From Callorhinus ursinus (lineage: Eukaryota > Chordata > Mammalia > Carnivora > Otariidae): a DNA stretch of 64,000 nt. Where the stretch lies: positions 30,467,820-30,531,819 of the forward strand of contig NW_020312817.1 of assembly GCF_003265705.1 (NCBI RefSeq), written 5' to 3'. Position 1 is the first letter of the stretch. Each line of letters opens with the position of its first letter. Positions 21,756-31,855 of the stretch are shown in pieces. A program made the position numbers and the translations under genes. Under the pieces are notes generated by a model. That model had not been told where the DNA came from, did no database searches, and saw only the letters and a program-made list of their open reading frames with translations.

Positions 21756-24700
21756 GTATGCGATCCGAATTCACATCATTCTATTTTGCGTCCACGGTTC
21801 TCCCTCTGTGTGAAAAAATAATAATAATCCATCAAGAAATGACTCACATAATATTTGTATTTTTTCTAAAATATCATCGAATTTAGGGGCAAGAATCATT
21901 ATCACACGTATGCTGGAGAGTTCCAGCATGCCTGGTTCCTCGGGTTGGCAGCTTTCTTTGGGAGAAGCAGGACTGCTCTTATAACTGTTTCCTGGTTGGC
22001 TGACAAGTCATCAACTATGTAACATTAAATGTTATAACCAATTCCATTCAGAAAGCTTCACAGCGTCCCTTGGGGATCTTCTTCCAGTGAGCTCCTGTTA
22101 TAGTGACAACTGTACAGAGAGAGATAGCTTCTTTGTTTCAAGCTGAGTCTCCTGAGATGTCCGAGTCTTGGTGGCTAGGAGGTGGGGTGGCGGGTTTACC
22201 AGAAGTCTGAGTCTAGCCGGCATGGGGCAGGTCCAGAAACCATTTTATCAGTTCACCAGGAGCTAACCAGCCACTGGGAAACAGTTTCACACTAACCAAG
22301 CTCAAAGGCTGCCAGTGAGCCTATGCCAACGTACCAATTCATAAATGATGGTCTGGCTTTGGGGGCACTGGGAGGGTTGTCTACCTCTCAGGAAACCTCT
22401 TTGTATCATCAACATCCAAAGAAATGGAGAAGTGAGCTGCGGTGGCTTGGCGTGGAGTGCACACAGACCTGCCTTTGAAGAAACCTCTTTGAAGTTACTG
22501 TAAATATGATACAGTGTACATCTCTGTAGACCAGTATAGTAGTATCTTGAAAATGAAGAGGCTTTGAAAAATGCTAACCAAACATTGGCCAAGTCACTGC
22601 TATCCAGGACCCCAAATCAATATCACCTCATTTTAAACATGATAGAGTTGATTTCTGATTTGTTTTTGATTGAATACTTAGATCAATGACATTCCAGTAA
22701 TGTATCATGGAATAAGACTGAAACTTCAGAAGATACCCTATATCCTTGACGGGATTAGAGTGGTGTCTTAATAAAATCATATACCTTTTTTAGGGGACAG
22801 CATATTCTGTTTCTGCCCTGTACTGATCAGGGTTTGGGTTCAGAGAACAGGATCCATTTCAGCAGTTGAAGCAGAGAGGGATTTATTCCTAGGTACTAAA
22901 TGGTTTTGAGAATAATCAAAAGGGCTGAAGAATGAGCTCGAGGCTGAACTTTGAGAGATGACTTCTGACGGCTTCCTGCAGAACCTGGACCTCCAAGGAG
23001 CTGCTGTCTCTTCCAAGATCAGGAAATTGCATTCTCAATTCTGCCAGCACAGCCTCTTTGGGAATCTGACTCAGCCAGGAAGCCCCCACAATCAGAGGGC
23101 TTCTGCTACAGCCGGCAGCCCCCAAACTAGGCCTCGCCTTTTCCATTCACACCCACAAAATGCATGTTCTGCACCCTCCCACCCCAACAGCAACAAAGCT
23201 AGAGACCAGACATAGGTTCCTCTAGCACCACCCAGAGAAGTCAAGTACCCTACAGATGCTCAGCAGCAGAAATAGCAGAGTCAAAAGTACATACGGTCTC
23301 TGCCTTGCTTCCCTCTTCTAAATCTCATGTGTGTGCATTGATTCATGAAATTAGCACAAATCCAGGGCTGTAGCTGCAAGGGAGTCCCAACAATGTGATT
23401 TTCGGATTTCTGGCCTCAGCTTCAAGACACGCTGGAAGGTGGATGGGAACTGGGGTTGAGCACTAATGGACCATGACCTCCAGATTTAAGATTGGGTGAG
23501 GCCAGGGGTGTGCTCTGTTTACAGGCATCCAACATTCAGCCAGAGAGGCCTGCTGGATGCCTTGGGCCTTCAGGGACATTATCCCTTGGCTGTGAAGGCA
23601 ATTCTCTTCTCAGCGCCTGTTTCCCCTTAGCAGCTGTGCTCTGTGCAACCCGAATACATGGGGTCTCCAAGCCATTTCTCCAGCTCTTACAAATGTAACT
23701 ATTTGATCCTGTCATTTACCAGGTAAGATTACACTAGCTAGTGGAGCCAGGACCCTGGCCAAAACCAAAAAGCATTGAGTATAATGACATTAGTCCTAAA
23801 GTCTTAAGACTTCAGATTGATTTTATTTAGATTGAGGACTGCTTTGAGAATCTCCTGAAAGCTACTCTTCTACCTAAATAAATACTTATATACACAAAAT
23901 ATTGTGTATAATTTCAGGGGATTTGTGGATATACCATCCCTCCCATGCCCCCACAGTGGTCCATAGAGCCTGGGGTAAGAGCCCTATCTTCTTATATGCA
24001 ATTATGCTAACTCTACAGTGACCTGGTCATCCCAATTTACCCAGGAGCATATGGGGTTTCAACACTTACACTGGGAGGGGCCCAGTAAACTGGGACAGTC
24101 GGTCCCCCTCCTTCACTGAGAAACTCCTGAGGTCCTAGACAGTGTGAAACAAGTGCTTTGGAAAGCTATGTTCGTGGCTTTGTTACACCTCCCAGCCGTG
24201 GCTTTCTGCTGAAATGTAAATCTGGAGTGGCCTGCCTGGGTCCTCACAGCCAGGGCTGGAATGCAGTCCCTCAGTTCTCAGTGAGTACTGTGCTTCCCTG
24301 GCCAGCCGGACCCGTGCCCCTCCCATGGAACTGGACAGAAGATGCCACTGCACCTGGAATACAGCCGTCCACACCACACAGCCCCTGGAGCCCCAGGCTG
24401 TCCAAGCCCCAGCTGCAGGAGGTTAAGGAGAGGCTCCTGCCCCTCCAGGCCAGCCCCTCCTACCCCGTGCTCCCAGAAAGAGCTTTGTGCACTTCCAGCA
24501 CCCAGGCAAAGAAGGGACCTTCTTATTCCCGTGGAAGCCTTTCTCATCTGTTTGCTGGTCCCTAAGACTCTTTTTTTTTTTTTTTTTAAATAATAGAGAA
24601 TTAGAAGTGAAAGGCCTAAAGTGAAATGGGGGAGGGAAATGGATGGTGGTGATGGTTGTACACCAATGTGAATGTGCGTAAGACCACTGAACTGTACACC

Positions 24701-24866
24701 TCAAAATAGTTCATGTGGTTTTAAAAAAGTAAAAAAGAGAAACAAACACTCAAAGGGAGGGCATGAGAGTGTTCCTCTGGCCCTCTGGAAGCCGCTGGGA
24801 TCTTGCCTCTTTTTCCAAGCCGTGTGATCACAGTTGCTCCAAGCACAAGTTCTCGGTTTCTTCCAG
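21756..24866 (+). other. VIT: VIT intron
   Basis: A 3.1-kb intron, GTATGC to TTCCAG. It holds an L1 3'-end fragment near 24598-24740. The frames in 24158-24593 are open by chance in GC-rich sequence and have no domain. Nothing else is recognised. Confidence 0.85.
24598..24740 (+). mobile_element. L1 3'-end fragment
   Basis: 'gatggtggtgatggttgtac' 'accaatgtgaatgtgcgtaa' 'accactgaactgtacacctc' followed by an A-rich tail is the familiar 3' end of mammalian L1 elements in sense orientation. It is short and non-coding. Confidence 0.75.
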
Positions 24867-25093
24867 GTCGGGCCATCTCCTACATGACCAAGAACTTCTT
24901 TTCCAAAGCTAATGGGAACAGAGGCAGTGCTCCCAACGTGGCCGTGGTGATTGTGGATGGCTGGCCCACAGACAAGGTGGAGGAGCCTTCGAGGTTCGCA
25001 AGAGAGTCAGGAATCAACATTTTCTTCATCACCGTCGAAGGTGCCACTGAGAATGAGAAGCAGTACATGACAGAGCCCAACTTCTTGAATAAG
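24867..25093 (+). CDS. VIT: Vitrin, third exon of vWFA domain 1
   Basis: A 227-bp exon after TTTCTTCCAG, ending AATAAG|GTACGG. It reads GRAISYMTKNFFSKANGNRG, then SAPNVAVVIVDGWPTDKVEE, PSRFARESGINIFFITVEG and EPNFLNK. VVIVDGWPTDKV is the VWA strand with the conserved DG after the hydrophobic core, and SGINIFFITV is the following beta strand. It ends in phase 0, so the vWFA1 exons close exactly at a codon border. Agreement with human vitrin is very high; ENEKQYMTEPNFLNK differs from the human form at a few positions. Confidence 0.96.
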
Positions 25094-25440
25094 GTACGGA
25101 ACCGCCCCAGGGACCTGCCCAACACCAGCATCCGCTGCACTTCGCATAGCTGTAACAGCCATCGAGACTGTTCTCGGGCCTGCAAACGGGTATTGAGCTT
25201 ACGTCTAGGCAGGGAAGCCTCCAGTGAGGGCCTACTAAGTGAGGGGCTGGAATTGCCCTCTCAGAGCAAGACTCCCCACTGCCCTGGTGAACTGAGGCCA
25301 ACAACAGCACCTCAGGAGAAGCGGTGTCCCTGAGGTCTCTCAGATAGAGGCTCCCCAGGGCACCTCCACCAGGCAGCCCAGCAGGGCTTCTCATGAGCAC
25401 GCACACAGGCAAGCATATACTTGCTTACCCACATGTGCAT

Positions 25441-25441
<1 letters not shown>

Positions 25442-25474
<33 letters not shown>
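25442..25474. repeat. (CA)n microsatellite
   Basis: An uninterrupted CA dinucleotide tract of about 33 bases. Confidence 0.95.
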
Positions 25475-25478
<4 letters not shown>

Positions 25479-25849
25479 AATTAAACGACCCGATAAACAA
25501 GAAAAGGAAGGCAATGGCTCAGGTCAGGGAGATCAGGTTTTCAAACCCTCCTCCTGGGTTCTGTAGAGAGAGCTAGCAGCAGATGGGGGTAGGACAGATG
25601 GGGACCCAGGCCTCTGCACTGCAGAAGAGCAGCTCACCTTTTGTATGTGTTACACAGTGGGGCTCCACAAAAACCTGCCTCCAAAGAAAAGGCCCCAGCT
25701 TGGAAAAGAAAGGGAGGGAGGGAGGAAGAGAAGAAAGGGAATGCCTTGTCCTGACTTGGCTTTGATGCCTTTCCAGCTTTAATAGTCCGTGTTTCCAGAT
25801 CTGATAGGGCTCAACCTCTGGCACCCTACCAAGCTGCTGACCACTCGAT

Positions 25850-26280
25850 CATCCTTGAAATTCTCATCCCCCTTGACTTCCAGGACCCAATGTGGCTCTT
25901 ATTTCATTTGCTCTCTCCTCTTTCCTGTCTTGTACCCTAAATGTAGACTTCCCCGGACTCGGTTCTTGGCCCTCTCCTCCGCTCTCACGGGGCTTTTTCT
26001 CCCTGGAGATCCCCCGCATGCCCCAGCTCCCACCTTCCCTCATCAGCAGCAGACACCCTCATCCTCTCCCCGTCCCTGGTCTCTCCTGAGCTCTGTAGCC
26101 ATCTGCTCCAGCTGATTGGCTTTTCTCCACCTGATGTGCTGAAGAACCTTAAATCTGACATGTAAAAAGCTAAGTGTACCATCTTTCCCACCAAATTCGT
26201 TCCTCCTCTAGACTTCACATGAAGGGCCCCACAGCTGTGCCAGAGGCCCAGAGTCATCCCAAGACACCTCATCAACTCCC
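25850..26280 (-). repeat. Ancient LINE2-like fragment, antisense
   Basis: Pyrimidine-rich text ending in 'acatgtaaaaagctaagtgt' and 'cagagtcatcccaagacacc' resembles L2-type sequence read on the minus strand. Diverged; borders approximate. Confidence 0.45.
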
Positions 26281-27604
26281 AGGGCCACCTCCCTAGGGCA
26301 AGCTAGCACTCTACCTCTGGTCTGTCTCCCTGTCTGGGCTCCCCAGTTTGGTGTACATTTCACAGTGAAGCCCACTCATGTTGATGATGAGCTCTTCCAG
26401 TTTTATGGGGCCCCTGCCCCAAACCCTTCATTGTCCCCCATTACTCTTGAGGCCCTCTGGAGTGTGGTCCTGACACGCCCAGTGTCTCCTGCCCATGCCC
26501 AGCACCACCGCCTTCTCCCTCCATGACCTCAGCCAGTGCCTGGTGGGACTCCCCCAACTCTGTCCATTGGCTAGAACTCAGCTCAGCCAGGACACTCATC
26601 TCAAATACCACCTAGGCTATGGAAAGATTTATAAACCCCTTTTAGGTTTTTGCAACCCATTAAAAATATTTCCTAGGACATTTTAAAGTCATTTCTTGTT
26701 TTAAAATAAATTGTCAGTTCTACAACTTCATGTATAGTCACCAGGTCTGTGACTGTCCCTGTGACCCCCGGAGAGACAGCGGCAAGGAGAAAATGCTTTA
26801 CTTTAGGAACACAACCCTGGTCCCTTCCAGGAGCACACGGGCCAGGTTGATCCATGGTTATTTGCAGCTGCGTTGAGTTTTTTCTGGAATAAACTTGGGC
26901 ACAAGTCAATAAATATTCATTTGTCTGGAGGCAGGGTTGTCTGGAGGACAGAGCTGGGGTTTTGAAGGCAGAGAGATTTGTGTTCCAGTCTCGGGGACTC
27001 AAGGATGTCCCTTCACAGCTGGCCCTCCATTTGCTCCTTCATGAAGGGGGGTTAGATCTGCCTTGTAGGGTTAGGATGGGGGTTTATGAGAGAATGTCTC
27101 AAGAACATCTAGTGTGATTCCTGACGTATGTGTGGGACTCCTTGTTGCTGGGCACAGGGCCGCTCTGGAAACACTCCTGTAGCTATTTCTCATGTGTCTT
27201 GTTTTCCTGATCAGAACAAAAGCTTTCTTTAATCCTCTCAGATGCTGGTGCCCACCAGTGCCAATCTCATGGACAGCTGCCCGTACAAATGGACCAAGGG
27301 GCCTAGAGAGGCATAAATATGACGCTGAAACCAGTGATTCACCTCTTTCTTGAAGGATTTGCCTCACTGATGGCTCTCCCCTAAAGCAGAGACCCAGCCA
27401 AGGGAGTAGGAGTGAGTCCAGGGGTGACCCCAGTGGGCATCTGAGTGAGTGGACCGAGGTAGAGAAAGAGCTGTAGGAAGAAGAGTGCAGAAAACAAGAG
27501 TCTGTCTGCTTCTTTCTTCGCCTGCCCTGGCAGTCGGGGTCACAGTGACCGCCTGGAGAACTCGACACCCGAGCTGGCGAGTACCCCTCCCCTCTGTCTT
27601 GCAG

Positions 27605-28118
27605 GCGGTGTGCAGAACAAACGGCTTCTACTCACTCAGTGTGCAGAGCTGGTTCAGCCTCCACAAGACAGTGCAGCCCCTGCTGAAGCGGGTCTGTGAC
27701 ACTGACCGCCTGGCCTGCAGCAAGACCTGCTGGAACTCAGCCGACATCGGCTTTGTCATCGACGGCTCCAGCAGCGTGGGGACGGGCAACTTCCGCACAG
27801 TTCTCCAGTTTGTGGCCAACATCAGCAAAGCGTTTGAGATTTCAGAAACAGACACGCGGATCGGGGTAGTGCAGTACACCTACGAGCAGCGTCTGGAATT
27901 CGGGTTTGACGATTACACCACCAAGTCCGACATCCTGAATGCCATCAATAGGGTGGGCTACTGGAGCGGTGGGACCAGCACCGGGGCTGCCATAAACTAT
28001 GCCCTGGAACAGCTCTTCAAGAAGTCCAAGCCCAACAAGAGGAAGTTAATGATCCTCATCACTGATGGGAGGTCCTACGATGACGTCCGAATACCGGCCA
28101 TGGTTGCCCATCACAAGG
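27605..28118 (+). CDS. VIT: Vitrin, large exon with most of vWFA domain 2
   Basis: A 514-bp exon after CTTGCAG, ending AAGG|GTAAGT. It reads AVCRTNGFYSLSVQSWF, the inter-domain segment, then the Cys-containing VCDTDRLACSKTCWNSAD and a complete second A-domain core. All MIDAS elements are intact: DGSSS, GGTSTGAAI and LITDGRSYDD. This differs from domain 1, which is spread over three exons and lacks the MIDAS threonine. One trailing G completes Gly with the next exon. Identity to human vitrin is high throughout; differences are mostly conservative. Closely spaced Cys residues suggest disulphides, in keeping with a secreted protein. Confidence 0.97.
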
Positions 28119-30239
28119 GTAAGTTGGTCTTGCTGAGCATCTCTGGGGCCTGGTGGGCCAGTGGGACAAGGAAGGGCCTGTCTTTTTAGGCACTGGTTTT
28201 GTCTACCATGTAATAAAATGCTCAAAACCACAGGGAACACATTAGGGGTGTTGTTAAACACGACCAGCCTTGCTGAGCAGCAAAGGAGAAAGGCAGGGAG
28301 CCCCAAGGTGGTTTCCAAAGTGTCGTGGCAAACCCCAGGCCTACAGATGACTGGGAACATCAACCCTCTCCTTCACGTCCGGCACTCTGAGGCCTTACAC
28401 ATGAAGGTGTAACACACTAAAAAGGAATTTGACTCATTATTGTAATCTCTACCGAAGACCACCAAATTGTGTTAGAAATTTGAAGAAAACTAGTGTTTTA
28501 AAAGAAAAGTACTCTTTTTTGTAAGCAACTGCTAGCCAGATGGGGGTTTTGAGGAGACCTCAAAGAAATTTTCATCCAAAGTATTTAAAGAGATATTTCC
28601 AAGTAAAAATTTGTAAGAGAGCAACAGAAAGTTTAAAACCATGAAAAATGAGCAAAAATATTTTTGTAAATGCTTAGAAAATCAGTCACATTTGACACCT
28701 TTTTCCACAGAATCAATGTTTAATCACCATTTTCAAAAGTACCATAAAATACCATGAAAATATAAACAACCTGATGAAAACCCCTAAGTGATAATAATAA
28801 TAGTAACAATAATAAAAGTAAACCAAGTTGTCAGTGAACACCCAAGACCCACAGAGAAGTGTTAGTGTACAAGATTCACTTGGGGCCAGGGTTGCTCCCT
28901 TCTGTGCCTGCATTTAATTTGTTAGTTTGCAGGATTTTCAGTATTCTTTAAAGCTGCTTTGAATCCTTCCCTAAGCAAGGAGGGGTAAAAACAAGCCTTA
29001 ATGGACCAGCAGTTCTGCTTTCTGGAAACCAGAGTAAGCAGACAGCAGGTTCAAGCAGTGACTTACCCTCGTAGAGCCTGTGGGGCAGACTCACAATGGC
29101 AAGACGGGGGATGGCCTGCGTGCCAGCAGTCACAGCATCCCTTGGGCTCATGTCAGCAGAGTGAAGATGGCTGAAGGCTCAGAAGGAACCTACTCAAAAG
29201 TTCCAAAGTGAGTGGGCAGAGCCTGGTGGGCCAGCTCTTGACTACAAGCCCAGGGCTGTCCTGCTATGTCCAAACATCTGTCTCCAGCTCACGTTCAGCC
29301 CCACTCTTACTTATTTTTCTAAGTGGACTTCCATTGGCCTCACCCAAAGGCTATCCTTGGCCTCCTCATCAGAAGTGAAGACTGAGGGAGATGTCCTGGG
29401 AAGCTTTAAAGAACTAGGACCAATAGATGCAATTACATGGAGACAATGAGCATTGTGTCCCTAGAAGTGTCCACAGCAGGGCTGGCTGACCATCTGTCAG
29501 AATTGCTAGGAGAAGGTTCCCACGAGGGTGGACTCGAGGATCTGAAAAGCTAAATTTCGAATACCATTTGTGTTGTCTTTATTGGGGGGCAGCCTTTCAA
29601 TCTTTGTGCAAAAACGAGGGCTTAGTCCATCTAAGCCATGTTCTGCAGCAAATCTGTTCCCACTGCCGCTGGGCAGCATGTTTAAGCCCAATGCTCATTT
29701 TCATAGACAACAATGAAGACAATATGCAGGGAAAAGACACTGGTGAGGCAAGAGAAGGGACTGGCAGCGTAAATGCAGCTTAATGAGCCACAGTTGAAAA
29801 GCAGCTTCGGGCCAGAACCCTGTGAGGTGTGGATTGCTCTCCGATCAGCAGAACAGGGCACTGGGGAGATGCTGGACATGGTGGCATGGGCTGCCACGGG
29901 TGGCTGGGCAGGAAGGCCACAGCCCGGCTCTTCCCTCTGTTTCATGGCCATGTAGCTGACCCCACTCTGCCAGCCTCCCTTTGTAGAGTAAGGTCAAGCC
30001 CCTGCTGGCCAGCCGTCCCCAACCCCAATCAAGAACCACCCACCAGTCTCCCAGCTTCCCCACTGAGAATAGATGCCTAGTCTCTGAGTCTCCTCTCCTC
30101 CCTGGGGCCTCTTGCTCCCCACTGCAGTCCTCCACCTTTGGTCCCCCTGCACTCTTTCCCATTTGCATCTAGACGTGCTGGATCCCTCCGGAAAGAACAA
30201 AAACAAACTCTCTCTGACACCACATTCGGCTCCCCTTCC

Positions 30240-30600
30240 CTTTCTCTTTACAGCCAAACTTCCGGAAAGGGTTAGCTCTATGTGCTGCGCATCCACATCT
30301 TCATTGCTTTTTTCACTCTCAACGCACAGCAGTTCATTTGGTTCCTTTGGCATCTATGCCCCTGAAACTGCTCTCACCAAGCTACCAATGTCTTGGTTTT
30401 TTTCTAAATCCAGCGAGCACTTTGTTTTAATCTCATGTGACCTTCTGGTGAGGTGACCTCCTGCAGCATTCAGCACTGCTGGTCACTCCCTTATCTTGAA
30501 AACCTTTCTTCATGTCAGTGATGGAGCAGATGCTGGGTCACCCTCTCTCCAGGTCCTTGTGCAAGGGTTTCTACACTGGGAATGAGATTGCATTTTATGG
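30240..30600 (-). repeat. Ancient LINE2-like fragment, antisense
   Basis: 'gaaactgctctcaccaagct' 'accaatgtcttggttttttt' 'ctaaatccagcgagcacttt' and 'tcagcactgctggtcactcc' follow the order of a well-known ancient mammalian LINE 3' region in reverse orientation. Diverged, no open frame. Confidence 0.55.
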
Positions 30601-30697
30601 CTTGTAAAGTCACCTTCAAGCCTAAAGTAATTCGACTCCACTGTTTTAGGTTAGGAAGATCTTGAACTGACTTTTGATGCATTTAAAACTGAGGGGA

Positions 30698-30887
30698 GGG
30701 GAGCCTGGGTGGTGCAGTCGGTTAAGCGTCCAACTCGGTTTCAGCTCAGGTGATGATCTCCGGGTCATGAGATCGAGCCCCATATTGGACTCTGTGCTCA
30801 GCGTGGAGTCTGCTTAGAGTTTCTCTCTCCCTCTGCCCCTCCTCCCCATAAAATAAATAAATCTTTAAAAAATTTATAAAATAAAAT
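30698..30887 (+). mobile_element. Carnivore SINEC copy with 13-bp target-site duplication
   Basis: The head GAGCCTGGGTGGTGCAGTCG is followed by 'ccgggtcatgagatcgagcc', 'tcagcgtggagtctgcttag', a CT-rich stretch and an AAATAAATAAA tail. The exact duplication AAAACTGAGGGGA is present at 30685-30697 and again at 30888-30900. Confidence 0.95.
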
Positions 30888-30900
30888 AAAACTGAGGGGA

Positions 30901-31022
30901 GCCTGGCTGGCTCAGTCAGGGGAGCATGAGACTCTTGATTTCAGGGTTGTGAGTTGGAGCCCCACACTGGGTATGGAGATTCCTTTTTAAAAAATAAAAT
31001 CTTTTTTAAAATAAGTAAATAA
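30901..31022 (+). mobile_element. Second, older SINEC copy directly adjacent
   Basis: The head GCCTGGCTGGCTCAGTCAGG, then 'cagggttgtgagttggagcc' and 'ggtatggagattcc', with an A-rich tail. It starts immediately after the duplication of the first copy and is shorter and more diverged, in the same orientation. Confidence 0.85.
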
Positions 31023-31400
31023 AAACTCTCTGAGACTTTGTTTGGCTCTACACACAGGTAGAGCAGGCATGTGCATTGTGATGTCATCTGCATGGCATCA
31101 AGTTTCACTTGTCCCAAAATATCATCCCTTCTACTGCCCGTGGACATGAAAATCTTATTTATTTGCTCCATTTTGTCTGGGTTTTCTTCCTCCCAAAGAT
31201 TATAAACTCCTATGAGATAGCAACTACATCAACTCTGTTACTGTTGGTGTATAGCAGATGTTTATGCTTTGGGGAACATTTCTGATTTTGAATTTGGTTG
31301 CATCCCAACACAAGAGCCAACAGAGCAACAGAAAGGCAAGTGTTCATTCGTAGTACCTCTTCTTGGGCACACTGGTTTCATCTAAACTTTGTCCCCACAG

Positions 31401-31579
31401 GAGTGATCACCTACGCGATAGGTGTCGCATGGGCTGCCCAGGACGAGCTGGAAGTCATAGCCACTCACCCTGCCAGCGACCACTCCTTCTTTGTAGATGA
31501 GTTTGACAACCTGCACAGATTTGTCCCCAAGGTCATCCAGAACATTTGCACAGAGTTCAACTCACAGCCTCGGAACTGA
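31401..31579 (+). CDS. VIT: Vitrin, last coding exon (end of vWFA2 and C terminus)
   Basis: After CCCCACAG the exon reads G-VITYAIGVAWAAQDELEVIA, THPASDHSFFVDEFDNLHRF and VPKVIQNICTEFNSQPRN, then TGA at 31577-31579. This is the end of the second A domain (strand VITYAIGVAWA and final helix with Cys) and the exact vitrin C terminus NSQPRN. Together the six exons give about 410 codons, compared with roughly 680-690 residues for the whole human protein, so about 60 percent of the protein is encoded here. No frameshift or premature stop occurs in any exon. Confidence 0.97.
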
Positions 31580-31855
31580 ATTCCGAGCAGGTAAAGCACC
31601 AGCCCATGCCGCTCCCCTGACTGGCTCTGGCACAGCCCCCACTGCTTTATGGGGCAGCAGGGTGCGTGCGGCTGGGCACCCACATGTGCTCTTACTATTC
31701 TTCGCCAGTGTGGTTCTGCAGACTTCAGAACTTGGAGTGAGAAAGATGATCGTAGGTTTATAGAATGAGGCAAAATGATACCTCATTTTGAGGGTTCTGG
31801 GGATGTGCATTTTGAGGACTGTTTTCAAAATAAATGTTCAGAATAGAGTGCAGGA
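31580..31855 (+). other. VIT: VIT 3' untranslated region
   Basis: Non-coding sequence between the stop codon and the expected cleavage site about 20 bases after the AATAAA at 31829. The end is an estimate. Confidence 0.65.
31829..31834 (+). terminator. VIT: VIT polyadenylation signal
   Basis: A canonical AATAAA about 250 bases after the VIT stop, the first on this strand after the stop. T-rich sequence follows near 31880. Other, later signals cannot be excluded. Confidence 0.65.

Larger units (their letters stand above)
25094..27604 (+). other. VIT: VIT intron
   Basis: A 2.5-kb intron between the two A domains, GTACGG to CTTGCAG. It contains a (CA)n microsatellite (25442-25474) and an L2-like antisense fossil (about 25850-26280). 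The frame before the 27605 exon is open from 27449 but has no vitrin similarity until the acceptor. Confidence 0.85.
28119..31400 (+). other. VIT: VIT last intron
   Basis: A 3.3-kb intron, GTAAGT to CCCCACAG. It contains an L2-like antisense stretch (30240-30600) and two SINEC copies in tandem (30698-31022). I saw no further exon. Confidence 0.9.

Noticed and set aside
24158..24593. 135-codon frame, proline- and serine-rich
   Set aside because: Intronic GC-rich sequence running into a poly-T tract. No splice phase match to VIT exons and no domain.
27449..27604. Upstream extension of the 27605 exon frame
   Set aside because: The intron happens to be open in frame, but vitrin similarity starts exactly after the CTTGCAG acceptor.
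28119..28189. Frame continuing past the 27605-28118 exon to a stop at 28189
   Set aside because: A consensus GTAAGT donor is present, and the next exon restores the conserved vitrin sequence in frame.
9610..31579. Assignment to cochlin (COCH), which has the same two-A-domain layout and a striatin-family neighbour (STRN3)
   Set aside because: Residues such as KRRFRIQKQFLADVAQALD, the GFVPKEELSTQS linker and the C terminus NSQPRN agree with vitrin, not cochlin; the neighbour's sequence agrees with STRN.
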